The notes under the pieces are model-generated. The model saw only the letters and a list, made by a program, of their open reading frames with translations, was not told the origin of the DNA and did no database searches. The position numbers were made by a program, and so were the translations under genes. DNA of 64,000 nt, taken from contig NZ_WRXN01000001.1 in the NCBI RefSeq assembly GCF_009758205.1, positions 1,302,001-1,366,000 of the forward strand, read 5' to 3'. This document shows, piece by piece, positions 29,235 through 37,774 of this stretch (its first letter is position 1; every line of letters begins with the position of its first letter). The stretch is from Chitinophaga tropicalis (GTDB lineage Bacteria; Bacteroidota; Bacteroidia; Chitinophagales; Chitinophagaceae).

Positions 29235-29642
29235 CTACCATCTTCTTTTGCCTTTGTGGACTGAGCCACGTAATTTTTTTACCGTGAGTCGGGCATGCTG
29301 TTGCATCTCTCTATCGGCCATCTTGCGCAGGATAATAGCGCCCACATTTACTAATTGCTTATTATTACCTACCAGGCCTATTTCTTCAAGATAAGCAGGT
29401 AGCGCACCCTTTTTGATCTGCAGTAATGTGTCACGCAAAGCGTGCATGTCATAGTTGTGTAGTTTTATTTCTCTGTCTGGCATCCGCAATATCAACAGTG
29501 GTAAGGCTACATCTGTTTTACGGTAGTGGATATCGGACGGTTTAACTAATCCTTCCTGGCATATGGCCGTATCTGCACCTTGGAGTAGTCCCTCCCTGAT
29601 GTCGACCAGTACCTTTTTTATAACTTGTTTATGCAAAATCAT
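29235..29642 (-). CDS. Hypothetical protein of the paralogue array
   Basis: 135 residues, no signal peptide, beta-strand start (MILHKQVIKKVLVDIREG) and basic C-terminus (HKGKRRW). It sits between the two duplicated gene pairs with the 29679 gene. No family recognised. Confidence 0.6.
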   Translation of the reverse strand: MILHKQVIKKVLVDIREGLLQGADTAICQEGLVKPSDIHYRKTDVALPLLILRMPDREIKLHNYDMHALRDTLLQIKKGALPAYLEEIGLVGNNKQLVNVGAIILRKMADREMQQHARLTVKKLRGSVHKGKRRW

Positions 29643-29678
29643 ATTCAGGTTCGTTCAAAGTTGCATAGGTTGAGCTCA

Positions 29679-29981
29679 TCAGGGGTTTCTCCTGAAAATT
29701 TCCGGGCTTTTGATGCCATGCTGCCGTATCCTGTCCTTTAGTTGCATCCATAATCCGATACAATAATCTGCCATCTCCATGATTTCATCCTGTGTCAGCC
29801 CATAAGGGTTGGCAACGGGTGATGGAGATGCTTCTTTGGGCCTATCTTCATCGGAATACAGAATATTGCGGGTAAACCCTTCACCAACTTCCAGAAAACT
29901 GGTAATACAGAGGGTCATGCCGGATAACTTGACCTGTTTTCCTGTACTGAGCTGTAGTACTCTTTTTTTGATAACTGCCAT
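29679..29981 (-). CDS. Small hypothetical protein of the paralogue array
   Basis: 100 residues. Strand-rich N-terminus (VLQLSTGKQVKLSGMTLCI) and a central serine/proline linker (KEASPSPVANPYG), then a helix (EIMEMADYCIGLWMQLKDR). No motif recognised. Co-directional with its neighbours, with gaps of 36 bases on both sides. Confidence 0.6.
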   Translation of the reverse strand: MAVIKKRVLQLSTGKQVKLSGMTLCITSFLEVGEGFTRNILYSDEDRPKEASPSPVANPYGLTQDEIMEMADYCIGLWMQLKDRIRQHGIKSPEIFRRNP

Positions 29982-30018
29982 AGTATTGATAATTTTTTCT
30001 GTTCAGTAACTGTCGAAT

Positions 30019-30465
30019 CTATCTGTTATCTGTTGGCCCCATTCGTTTTCTGCTTCGTCGGTCTGAAGCTTGTGCCTGCTTTGCCAGAACTTCCTTTTTG
30101 AATTCCTCAAATGCTACCGAGGCATATGGCAGGTCTTCGTTGGCGCCAAGCTTGATCACCTTCGACTTGCCCTGCCACCTGATCTCCAGCTTGCTTATAT
30201 CCAATGAGAGTGTATCTGCATCAAAGTTGTAGTCCAGTCTATAGTTCACCATATCCTTATCATTATTGAAAAATCCTACTGTTAGTAAGCTAAATCCGGT
30301 TTTCGTCTCTCCCAATGTCATTTCCCTTATACATTGATCGAGTTGGACGCGAAGTGTATCGAACAGGAAGCCATCTCTGTTTGGGCTGCTCAGTGTTTGC
30401 TCATCAAAGCCACGGTCACTCAGCAGCACTTTATGTGCTTCATATAATTCATGGTATATACTCAT
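30019..30465 (-). CDS. Hypothetical protein, paralogue of the gene at 28567
   Basis: 148 residues. Shares the RGFDEQTLSSP N-terminal pattern and the strand-helix body with the 28567 product, and ends with a basic tail (KAQASDRRSRKRMGP). Paired with the 30509 gene, 43 bases upstream. The two similar pairs flanking two single genes show an internal duplication with the order partly inverted. Confidence 0.65.
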   Translation of the reverse strand: MSIYHELYEAHKVLLSDRGFDEQTLSSPNRDGFLFDTLRVQLDQCIREMTLGETKTGFSLLTVGFFNNDKDMVNYRLDYNFDADTLSLDISKLEIRWQGKSKVIKLGANEDLPYASVAFEEFKKEVLAKQAQASDRRSRKRMGPTDNR

Positions 30466-30508
30466 AACTTTTATTTTTTAAAGAGAGCAGTAATCTTTCA
30501 TTGGATAT

Positions 30509-31126
30509 CTAAGCCAGGCCATTCTTACCTGGCAGTGGTTTGCGCTTGTGTGGAGATCGGGCATAGGAAGCTTTTGACGCAGGTTGGTTTGTCATGTCTG
30601 CCGGAGGATTGACGAGGGCGAGGAATTCTTCCGGCAGATTTGTGTTGAGCACGCGTTGACCTTCCTTTAAAGCAGGTTTTACGAAATCGACCATAAATTT
30701 TGCAAGCAAAGCTCTTCCCTTTGGATTATTAAGTAACGCTTCAGGACTAGGGGACAATTCACAAAGCTGATAACGCTCACCTTCTATTCCCATGATAATT
30801 CCTTTTTTCATGTCTTTTTGCATCTGCTGGTTAAAAGCAAATTTGTCTACCAACTCGTCCAGATAAAGTTCTAGCGTCATTGGAAGTGAGTCTTTATCGT
30901 CTCCATCGCCGATAACCAACGGAGGCAGTGTTTCGCAGTATTTTTGTGCAGCCCTGATAATATTTATACTGGCCTCATCAAATGGAGAGATAAAGGTCAC
31001 TCCACCTTGACCATCATTTGTTGCGACTCCAGCGCGAACATCGTCCACGAAGAGCTCTGCAGAGTATGCGTTCGATGTTTCAGATTTTGCTTTATTAATT
31101 TGGATATTTTTCAGCTCTACTTTCAT
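30509..31126 (-). CDS. Hypothetical protein, paralogue of the gene at 27859
   Basis: 205 residues from the ATG at 31126. The frame extends to 31177, but the extra residues (MNARVYCFLFTAKKNYC) are unlike the paralogue, whose start aligns with MKVELKNI. Acidic middle with FISPFDEAS and a lysine-rich tail (KRKPLPGKNG). It begins the leftward array downstream of the phosphoribosyltransferase gene. Function unknown. Confidence 0.65.
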   Translation of the reverse strand: MKVELKNIQINKAKSETSNAYSAELFVDDVRAGVATNDGQGGVTFISPFDEASINIIRAAQKYCETLPPLVIGDGDDKDSLPMTLELYLDELVDKFAFNQQMQKDMKKGIIMGIEGERYQLCELSPSPEALLNNPKGRALLAKFMVDFVKPALKEGQRVLNTNLPEEFLALVNPPADMTNQPASKASYARSPHKRKPLPGKNGLA

Positions 31127-31193
31127 ACAATAATTTTTTTTTGCCGTGAAAAGAAAGCAATAGACGCGCGCATTCAATTTGTTGTTTGAAGGG

Positions 31194-31766
31194 TTAGCGG
31201 TGCCTTCCAGGTCGCAGGAAGATTGGCTGAATACGTGGTGTTCCTACCGGAAGTGGGTGCATGGTGGTGAGGCCGGAAAACTTATACCGGTAGCGGGATA
31301 GTTGCAGTTTGTTGCAGTCTACTGCATATGCCAGAACGTTTGCATCAGGTAGAAGTTGTAGCGCTGAGGATGCTGTAAATCCAGTTGCGAGTACATTATC
31401 CAGCAATAGCAGATTACTGTGGCGGGGTAATTTACCAGTTAGATAAAACCCGAAAAAATGTTCGTTCTGCGGTAACCCCTGCTTTTTGTGTAAATAAAAT
31501 GAGCTGCGTTGGCGTCCTTTTAAAATATCCATGACATTCACACCAGTTACCATTGAGGCGATAAACTGTGCAAGCCGCAGAGTTGCAATGGCAACCCCGT
31601 CCCGTCCGGGTATGGGGACAAGCGTGGTGCCCTCGCCTACCATATGATACAGCTCGTCAGCAATATGAGAAATAGCGGCTTCCTCGCCATGTTTCATCCT
31701 GTGAACAAGGGAGCGCACCTGGGAGGATGAATTGTAGTCGTGTTTATAAAAAATATGGGTCATCAT
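31194..31766 (-). CDS. Phosphoribosyltransferase-like protein
   Basis: 190 residues. The PRPP-binding loop appears as LLLLDNVLATGFTASSA, matching the type I PRTase signature (two acidic or amide residues, then xxxTG), and VPIPGRDGVAIATLRLAQ supplies the upstream region. ComF and similar enzymes use this fold for nucleotide salvage or act as regulators in DNA uptake and phage defence. The start overlaps the methyltransferase stop in an ATGA (31763-31766), so the two proteins are made together. The substrate is unknown. Confidence 0.8.
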   Translation of the reverse strand: MMTHIFYKHDYNSSSQVRSLVHRMKHGEEAAISHIADELYHMVGEGTTLVPIPGRDGVAIATLRLAQFIASMVTGVNVMDILKGRQRSSFYLHKKQGLPQNEHFFGFYLTGKLPRHSNLLLLDNVLATGFTASSALQLLPDANVLAYAVDCNKLQLSRYRYKFSGLTTMHPLPVGTPRIQPIFLRPGRHR

Positions 31767-32671
31767 TTATCGGTTTTTAAATGTGGCTCAAATGTTTGTT
31801 GTTCCATGATTGCAATGATTTTAAAGAGCTGGTAGGCAACCTGCGGCACAATGGCATTACCGAAAGCCTTTATGCTTTCCTTTCTCCAGCGAGGAAAGGA
31901 GATATTGTCCAGTCGGGGGCAAACCCCATCATCTGGCCAACAAACAGGGGGGACAGCTGGCCAGTCATTCCATGCTGGAATCTGATTACACCAGGCAGGT
32001 TGTCCAGTTGGCCGTGATAAGACCGGGCCTGTGGTCCCTTCCAGTCCCGGGCCGTCGGTGTTGGAAGCAGTCCCTGGGCCAGTAGTTGTTGAACCCTGAC
32101 TACCAGTGACGGCCCCATCTTTTGGTGGATCCGGTTGCGCCGAGCCTGCCATTGTTCGGGCGTTTCCTGGATCATGGTAGCTCTGGGCGTAGGCAATAAT
32201 CCAGACCCGGTTTCTGAGATGGGGGGCGCCGACGCTACAAGCCGGCAGTACAACCGTCCATACCTGGTAGCCTGCAGTTTCCAGGTCAGTTTGCACGTTT
32301 TCGAATACCATTCCCCGTTGGATATCAATAATTCCTGGAACATTCTCTGCCACGACCCAACGTGGTTGAACTGTTGTAATGACTCGAAACATTTGCGGCC
32401 AGAGATAGCGGTCGTCTGCCGTCCCTTGCCTGTTTCCGGCGTGGGAGAAAGGCTGGCAGGGAAATCCCCCTGTGATGATGTCCACTTGTCCTCGAAGCTC
32501 AGCTGCCGGGAAGGCCCGGATGTCTTGGTAACTTTTCGCATTTGGCCAATAGTGTTGTAAAATTTTTTGACAGAAGGGGTCAATCTCGCAGTGGAAGATA
32601 TTTTCCCAGCCCATCCATGTGGCGGCCAGGTCAAAGCCGCCAAGTCCTGAAAAAAGTGATCCGTGTTTCAT
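31763..32671 (-). CDS. DNA cytosine C5 methyltransferase
   Basis: 302 residues. Motif I is FSGLGGFDLA (about 7-16), motif IV is GGFPCQPFS with the catalytic cysteine (about 68-76), motif VI ENV (about 109), motif VIII as HLRNRVWI, and motif X as KAFGNAIVPQVAYQLF near the C-terminus. The protein transfers a methyl group from AdoMet to cytosine C5 in a specific DNA site. The target-recognition region (about 180-250) is low-complexity and short. No restriction enzyme gene is adjacent, so self-protection or solitary modification is likely. A second frame, 31870-32643, reads through the same DNA. Confidence 0.95.
   Translation of the reverse strand: MKHGSLFSGLGGFDLAATWMGWENIFHCEIDPFCQKILQHYWPNAKSYQDIRAFPAAELRGQVDIITGGFPCQPFSHAGNRQGTADDRYLWPQMFRVITTVQPRWVVAENVPGIIDIQRGMVFENVQTDLETAGYQVWTVVLPACSVGAPHLRNRVWIIAYAQSYHDPGNARTMAGSAQPDPPKDGAVTGSQGSTTTGPGTASNTDGPGLEGTTGPVLSRPTGQPAWCNQIPAWNDWPAVPPVCWPDDGVCPRLDNISFPRWRKESIKAFGNAIVPQVAYQLFKIIAIMEQQTFEPHLKTDK
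31870..32643 (-). CDS. Overlapping second reading frame in the methyltransferase gene
   Basis: 257 codons in a different leftward frame, wholly inside the methyltransferase gene. The product carries segments that I recognise as recurring in database proteins encoded across cytosine methyltransferase genes of Bacteroidota and phages: SGRKCFESLQQFNHVGSW, CKLTWKLQATRYGRLYCRL, LLPTPTARDWKG and FVGQMMGFAPDWT. In contrast to a chance shadow frame, these motifs keep protein-like composition throughout. Whether it is translated, or is a conserved by-product of the methyltransferase's codons, cannot be settled from one sequence. ATG start at 32643. Confidence 0.45.
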   Translation of the reverse strand: MAALTWPPHGWAGKISSTARLTPSVKKFYNTIGQMRKVTKTSGPSRQLSFEDKWTSSQGDFPASLSPTPETGKGRQTTAISGRKCFESLQQFNHVGSWQRMFQELLISNGEWYSKTCKLTWKLQATRYGRLYCRLVASAPPISETGSGLLPTPRATMIQETPEQWQARRNRIHQKMGPSLVVRVQQLLAQGLLPTPTARDWKGPQARSYHGQLDNLPGVIRFQHGMTGQLSPLFVGQMMGFAPDWTISPFLAGERKA

Positions 32672-32750
32672 ACTGCCGAAAGCGAATCGACAGGATGGTG
32701 GGGCGCCCTGTGAGGTGGGCGTGGGTTCCTTTATTCAGGGAGTGGCTGGT

Positions 32751-33650
32751 TTATAACTTTGGGAGCTGCGTGGGATACCTGATCCGAATTTGTTGCTGTT
32801 GCAGGATCCACCAGGCATTGTAGTCCTTAAATCCAGTATACAAACTGGCGCCGTCGCCTACACTTTTCGGATTACTGGATGCTTCAATAAACAGTTTAGT
32901 GTAGGCCCGTCCGGTATCATCGTTGTCCAGGAACAACCGACACCTTTGGTAGTCGTCCATTAACTCCAGCGCCTTGACAAAATTTGTTGTGGAGTTTAAG
33001 ACAAGGATGTCGGGTAGCTGTTTGAGTGATTGCCTGGGATCAGTCATAAAGGATAGAAAATCCATAAAGCCTTCGAACATAGCCAGTTCATTGGAGCCAT
33101 GCCTTTCTATAAAAATGTCTTTTGGAGACGAGCTACCTTTAAAGAGTCTGTTGCGCAGTTCATACCCACCGGATCTGTTAGGGAAACCAAGGGCGAACTG
33201 TTCTTTTTTGTCAATACGGAACACTACCTCTTGTAGATAACGGCGGGCAATTGAAAGAGAAATCGCACGTTCCAGTAGATAATTATAAAGAGCAGGGTGA
33301 CTGAGTGGCTTCACACTGATAATTTCAATTCCGGGTTCAGTGGATCTTGGTTTAATCTCCTTAAGCCTGACTAAGTCGTTACCATATACACCGGACTGTA
33401 GGCGGTCCAGAAATTCAGAAACTGTACAGCCATATAATTTAATGCCTAAGTCGATTATCGATCCTCCCTCGCCAATACCGAAATCCCTCCATTCATTGGC
33501 AGAGCGGTCTACCTTAAAGGAAGGCGTATTTTCATCCCGGAAAGGGGAGTGAAACCAGTATATCTGTGGTTTGGGGTGGCGAGCAGGGGAAAAGCCCAGC
33601 CGCCCTAAAAAATCCACGATGTCAATCTTTCTCGCTTGCTCACAGTTCAT
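32751..33650 (-). CDS. Primase-like protein with CHC2-type and TOPRIM domains
   Basis: 299 residues. The N-terminus resembles the zinc-finger part of DnaG primases (IVDFLGRLGF, SPFRDENTPSFKVD, DFGIGEGGSIIDL), although the metal-ligand cysteines are not evident, so it may be degenerate. The C-terminal half has TOPRIM features: AMFEGFMDFLSF with the glutamate and FLDNDDTGRAY with the acidic cluster. It would prime DNA synthesis of the transferred element. The start overlaps the next gene's stop by 4 bases. Typical of Bacteroidota conjugative elements. Confidence 0.85.
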   Translation of the reverse strand: MNCEQARKIDIVDFLGRLGFSPARHPKPQIYWFHSPFRDENTPSFKVDRSANEWRDFGIGEGGSIIDLGIKLYGCTVSEFLDRLQSGVYGNDLVRLKEIKPRSTEPGIEIISVKPLSHPALYNYLLERAISLSIARRYLQEVVFRIDKKEQFALGFPNRSGGYELRNRLFKGSSSPKDIFIERHGSNELAMFEGFMDFLSFMTDPRQSLKQLPDILVLNSTTNFVKALELMDDYQRCRLFLDNDDTGRAYTKLFIEASSNPKSVGDGASLYTGFKDYNAWWILQQQQIRIRYPTQLPKL

Positions 33651-34006
33651 CTTTTTTCCTTTTTTGATCGTAATCGTTTATCTACTTGGGGGAGCGAAAT
33701 CCGTGTCCCAATCTTCCTTTCACTGAGCATTTGGTCCACGTCGCTGACATCGTAGAGGAACACCCGGTCAATCTGAGCATATGGAAGAATACCGAGTTTG
33801 CGAAGACGGAAGAGCTTGCCGGTCGAAATTCCCAGTAATGCTTTAACTTCCTCGCTACGCATCCAGCGTTTGGGTTGCTGTCTTTTGCCGGCAAGGTGAC
33901 CGGCCAACAGGCCAGCCACCTCTTCCAGCAACTCCATCTTCAATTGTTGGAGATCACCCAATGTAACCAGTTGGTCTCTGGTAACTCTCCCTACTTCACT
34001 AGCCAT
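33647..34006 (-). CDS. Helix-turn-helix DNA-binding protein, excisionase-like
   Basis: 119 residues. A coiled helix (QQLKMELLEEVAGLLAG) leads into a MerR/excisionase-like helix-turn-helix: MRSEEVKALLGISTGKLFRL, RKLGILPY, then a wing YDVSDVDQML. Such proteins regulate excision or transfer genes of elements. It heads the leftward primase-methyltransferase-array operon, with the primase gene overlapping it by 4 bases. The gap upstream (34007-34296) holds the divergent promoter region for the two-component genes. Confidence 0.85.
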   Translation of the reverse strand: MASEVGRVTRDQLVTLGDLQQLKMELLEEVAGLLAGHLAGKRQQPKRWMRSEEVKALLGISTGKLFRLRKLGILPYAQIDRVFLYDVSDVDQMLSERKIGTRISLPQVDKRLRSKKEKR

Positions 34007-34296
34007 ATCCTACAATGAGATTTACGACTCAAAAGTGTTTATTTGGCCGCAACACATTACCCAGATAGGACTTTTATAGGGAAAATTCTGTAAAGGGAAG
34101 CTGATGTTTATAGGCAGGAGGCACACACTTCGTGACTACCAGTACAAGTATTGCATGCCACTATGCAATAAGTTGTCATATTACTAATTCAGGCTACATT
34201 TAACACGTTTGTAATCTTTCGATTTATTATAACTCTATAGAACAACCGAAATACTGTATTTTTTTTCGTATCTTATTTATATCTAGTCCAATTACT

Positions 34297-35052
34297 ATGT
34301 ACCCCACGGAGATAATAAAGACTATTATTGTCGACGACCAGACTATCATACAAAAAGATGTTGAAACCCTCGTCCAAACACAACCCGGGTTCATCGTCAT
34401 CGGTACGTGTGGGACTGTTAAAGACGCGCAAAAGCTAATCGAACTTTCAAAGCCCAATCTTGTACTACTGGATATAAATCTGGAGGACGGGACAGCCTTC
34501 GACTTATTGGTAATGGTTCCACCTGAAAAATATGGGTATAAGGTTATCTTTCTTACAGCGCATCAGGAACATGCCATAAAGGCAATCAAGCTGGGAGCGT
34601 TGGATTATCTTCTAAAACCCCTGGATGCAGAGGAACTGCAAACGGCATTACAAAAAGTGTCAAAGGAGCCGCCAGCGAGGGAAGACCAGTTGCGACTGGT
34701 CAATCAATACAGGAATGGGGCCATTCCAAGCAGAATTGCCTTAAGATCACAACAGTTTCTGCAGGTGGTAGAGATAGGTATTATTAAATACTGTCAAAGT
34801 GATTCCGGATATACTACCTTTTATTTAAGTGATGGCAGGAAGATCGTTACTTCCTATTACATAAAAGAGTATGAAGAAATCCTGCCCGAATCACAATTTT
34901 TACGTACGCATCAATCCTTTTTGGTAAATACGGTGCACATCGACCGATATTATCGAGAAGACGGTTATATTCTGTTAAAGGATGGGACAAAGATTATTGT
35001 TTCCGACAGGCGGAAGGAGTTTGTTACCAAGTTTCTGACTACACGACTTTAG
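34297..35052 (+). CDS. LytTR-family response regulator
   Basis: 251 residues. An N-terminal receiver domain has IVDDQT with the acidic pair (about 8-13), the phospho-acceptor aspartate in VLLDINLEDG (about 54), and FLTAHQ and YLLKP as the late conserved residues. The C-terminal part (about 145-250) is a LytTR DNA-binding domain. ATG start at 34297, 4 bases before the kinase gene at the end, so the two are translationally coupled. It probably controls accessory genes of the element. Confidence 0.92.
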   Translation: MYPTEIIKTIIVDDQTIIQKDVETLVQTQPGFIVIGTCGTVKDAQKLIELSKPNLVLLDINLEDGTAFDLLVMVPPEKYGYKVIFLTAHQEHAIKAIKLGALDYLLKPLDAEELQTALQKVSKEPPAREDQLRLVNQYRNGAIPSRIALRSQQFLQVVEIGIIKYCQSDSGYTTFYLSDGRKIVTSYYIKEYEEILPESQFLRTHQSFLVNTVHIDRYYREDGYILLKDGTKIIVSDRRKEFVTKFLTTRL

Positions 35053-35056
35053 CTGT

Positions 35057-36925
35057 ATGTTACGTACCCTACTGCTGATCTGTATGCTGCTGGCATGCAG
35101 ACAACAAATGCCATCATCCGTTAAAAGCGACATGACTGCAGATTCGCTGGCATCTTATATGCGTGGCACTATCAACCCAATTTTCAATTACAACAGGACA
35201 GACAGTGCATTGCCCATACTTGATAGCCTTAAACCAGTCGTCGACCGGTTCAACAACTATCAGACGACCTGCCTTTGGCTCAGAATGGTCGCCATTGTTA
35301 AGGCAGCAGAAGGAGATTTAGATAGTGCGCAACTGCTGGTACAACAAGCCATGGACAAGGCAGCCAAAGAAGACACTACGCAACGGGAATTATTGGCGGC
35401 CAAAATAGGTATGAGCTCTGTGCTGGCAGATAAATTGGAAATCGACAGTGCTATTGAAATAGCAGAAGAGGCATATTACCTGGCACATAAAATAGATCGC
35501 ACAGCATTACCGCTGCTAACAATCAAGCTCTCAAAGTTACACATGGATGCTGGAAATCTTCCTGCGGCTCGCAGGTACCTGGAAGATGGCCTGCGTGTAA
35601 GTGTTAAGCCCGCCCATCGTGCTGTTCTTACGCACGAGCTGGCAAGGTACTATGAGAAGATAAACAAAATTGATTCAGCAATAATTATTCTGAAGCAACT
35701 AGAAAAGGATCCACGCTTTTTTAGCCCTCACTTTATTGCAACTGTACAAGAGAATTTGGGTGCAATGTATAATGCAAATGGGCAGTATGACCTGGCGTTG
35801 GAATACCAGTTGAAAGGGTTAGCAGCCGCCAAGAAGGCACATACCGATAATTCCATCAGCTACTTTAATGTAGGGACAACCTATGGCTTTCTAAAGCAGC
35901 ATGAGGCGTCCATTAATTATTTGGATACAGCGCTTTTACTGGCAGCCGAGGAAGAGAATTGGTCATTTCAGCGTAGGGCTATGTATACGAAAGCAACTAT
36001 TTTAAAAGATATAGGTAAAAAGGAAGCATCCTGGCAAGCGCTTGACAGTGCATACAATCTGTATCGGGTGGAGTTGGATTCGTCAATATTTCATGCATCG
36101 AAGGATATTGAAACCCGTTACCAGGTCAAAGCAAAAAATGACCAAATAACCTCTCTGGCGTTAATAAATTCAATGACAAAGAAGACAAGTTACCAACAAC
36201 GCATAATTATTTATGTGTTAGCCTGTTGTGTGATTCTCGGGGGATTTATTGGCTACATGCAGATCAAACGTCGGCAGTTACAACTGAAGTTAAAGGAAGC
36301 GACCATGCAGCAGCAGGTCCTGCGTTCGCAAATGGAGCCCCATTATATCTTCAATACTATAGCTGTTGCCCAGGCTATCGTTCGATCCGGGGATATCACC
36401 AGGGCAAAGGAGTTTTTGTCACGCTTTGGGCGCCTGCTTCGGCTCAGCCTTGAAAACGCGCGGCAGAGCTTAGTGCCGTTGGAAGCGGAAATTAAAGCAC
36501 TGGAAAGTTATCTAGCGCTGCAGGCCATGCAGTACCCCGATAAATTCACCTATAGCGTGGAGGTATATACAGAGTATGAGCAGGATGCGGTGTTGATTCC
36601 CCCAATGTTAATTCAACCTTTTGTTGAGAATGCGATACTACATGGTATTCACGACCTTGAACATTCAGGGCATGTATCAGTTACAGTCAATAGAGATAAT
36701 GATATGCTGATTTGTCAAATAGAAGACAATGGACGCGGATTCGATAATGGATCTCAGAGTCAACATAAACGGTCGCTTTCGACGGCTATAACCCAAGAAA
36801 GGCTGGATATTTTAGGAAAACAAACTGGTAAGAAAGCTGACATGGAAGTTGTCGACAAACAAATGAAAGGGCTGGGCAATGGGGTTCTTGTCAAATTAAA
36901 AATTCCTTTGAGGCAGCCTAAGTAG
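35057..36925 (+). CDS. LytS/YehU-type sensor histidine kinase with TPR sensor
   Basis: 622 residues. The N-terminus MLRTLLLICMLLACRQQ has a lipobox (LLAC), so it may be lipid-anchored. Residues about 60-350 contain TPR-like helical repeats and act as the sensor. A transmembrane segment follows (RIIIYVLACCVILGGFIGY). The kinase part has the His_kinase motif MEPHYIFNT with the phospho-accepting histidine, and an ATPase part with PMLIQPFVENAILHG and DNGRGF. It pairs with the LytTR regulator 4 bases upstream. The signal is unknown. Confidence 0.92.
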   Translation: MLRTLLLICMLLACRQQMPSSVKSDMTADSLASYMRGTINPIFNYNRTDSALPILDSLKPVVDRFNNYQTTCLWLRMVAIVKAAEGDLDSAQLLVQQAMDKAAKEDTTQRELLAAKIGMSSVLADKLEIDSAIEIAEEAYYLAHKIDRTALPLLTIKLSKLHMDAGNLPAARRYLEDGLRVSVKPAHRAVLTHELARYYEKINKIDSAIIILKQLEKDPRFFSPHFIATVQENLGAMYNANGQYDLALEYQLKGLAAAKKAHTDNSISYFNVGTTYGFLKQHEASINYLDTALLLAAEEENWSFQRRAMYTKATILKDIGKKEASWQALDSAYNLYRVELDSSIFHASKDIETRYQVKAKNDQITSLALINSMTKKTSYQQRIIIYVLACCVILGGFIGYMQIKRRQLQLKLKEATMQQQVLRSQMEPHYIFNTIAVAQAIVRSGDITRAKEFLSRFGRLLRLSLENARQSLVPLEAEIKALESYLALQAMQYPDKFTYSVEVYTEYEQDAVLIPPMLIQPFVENAILHGIHDLEHSGHVSVTVNRDNDMLICQIEDNGRGFDNGSQSQHKRSLSTAITQERLDILGKQTGKKADMEVVDKQMKGLGNGVLVKLKIPLRQPK

Positions 36926-36984
36926 GAATTGGATAAAGAAAATGTAAATGCCGGCATTACATAACTACCTGGTGTTAGTAGAAG

Positions 36985-37425
36985 CTATCTTTTCTTTTTT
37001 GAGGCAAGGGACTGCTTCCCTTTTTTAACGGTAGTCTTTCCTTTCTGGCGCGCAGCTTTTGGTTGCTGTGTCACGCGAGCTGGTTTCGTATCTGTTACAG
37101 CAACCGTTTGCTGCTGCTTTGGTTCTGCAGGTGGAGTATCGTCTGCTTCAGCAGAAATTGGATCTGTACCTGGTACGAAAAATATGGGTGCGGATAACTC
37201 ATCCGTATGTGTTTCAGTCTCCGCTGCGGGCTCGTTTGCTATCGGCAGGGGAGTTCCAGCGTCCACTGGCGGCGCCTGATTTGATGGAGATACTTCGTCT
37301 TTTGTATAAGTTATCAAGAATCGGTGAATAACCGTAGATACAGTATGGCCTTCCTGTGCGGCTCTTGTTTTTGCCTTGTCCTGTACCTCGGCGAATGTTG
37401 AATAACTAAATGGGATTCTTTTCAT
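36985..37425 (-). CDS. Small protein with helical N-terminus and lysine-rich tail
   Basis: 146 residues. Residues 1-40 (IPFSYSTFAEVQDKAKTRAA) form a short helical domain. The middle is a low-complexity acidic/proline-rich linker and the last 35 residues are mostly lysine, alanine and glutamine (ARQKGKTTVKKGKQSL, SKKKR). Such tails bind DNA non-specifically, so a nucleoid or plasmid-stability role is possible. The N-terminal fold could be ribbon-helix-helix-like but this is uncertain. Confidence 0.5.
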   Translation of the reverse strand: MKRIPFSYSTFAEVQDKAKTRAAQEGHTVSTVIHRFLITYTKDEVSPSNQAPPVDAGTPLPIANEPAAETETHTDELSAPIFFVPGTDPISAEADDTPPAEPKQQQTVAVTDTKPARVTQQPKAARQKGKTTVKKGKQSLASKKKR

Positions 37426-37774
37426 AACGGAACATTTTTTAAGTTTACAAATATGCTGTGCCAGTAATGATATAGACGACCGTCATTTATTGCATATGCT
37501 TTCAATTACTGGTTACACACTCAAAACACGTACATATACTTCATATAAGCAAGCTATTTTTTTAATTCCTACAGGCGCATTTGCAATACAGTTAGGCCAC
37601 CAGACAAGCAAGTTAATATCCTTAAAACAAAGTAAATTTTTAATTTATTTTGAGCTAAAAACCAGTACTTAATCTTACAATTTTATTAATTTAGACAAGT
37701 GAATTCTTCCTGTATCTATTAACAAAAAAATCGGTTGTAGGCTTCGTTCTACAATAGCCGAAATCATAACGAGG
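37426..37774. other. Divergent intergenic region
   Basis: This 349-base AT-rich stretch lies between the leftward basic protein gene and the rightward sigma factor gene, so it must hold both promoters. I see no gene, strong hairpin or consensus TAnnTTTG promoter. A 60-codon frame (37490-37672) is low complexity with no homology that I can name and is not called. Confidence 0.5.

Noticed and set aside
37490-37672. 60-codon rightward frame before the ECF gene
   Set aside because: Low-complexity composition and no recognisable feature.
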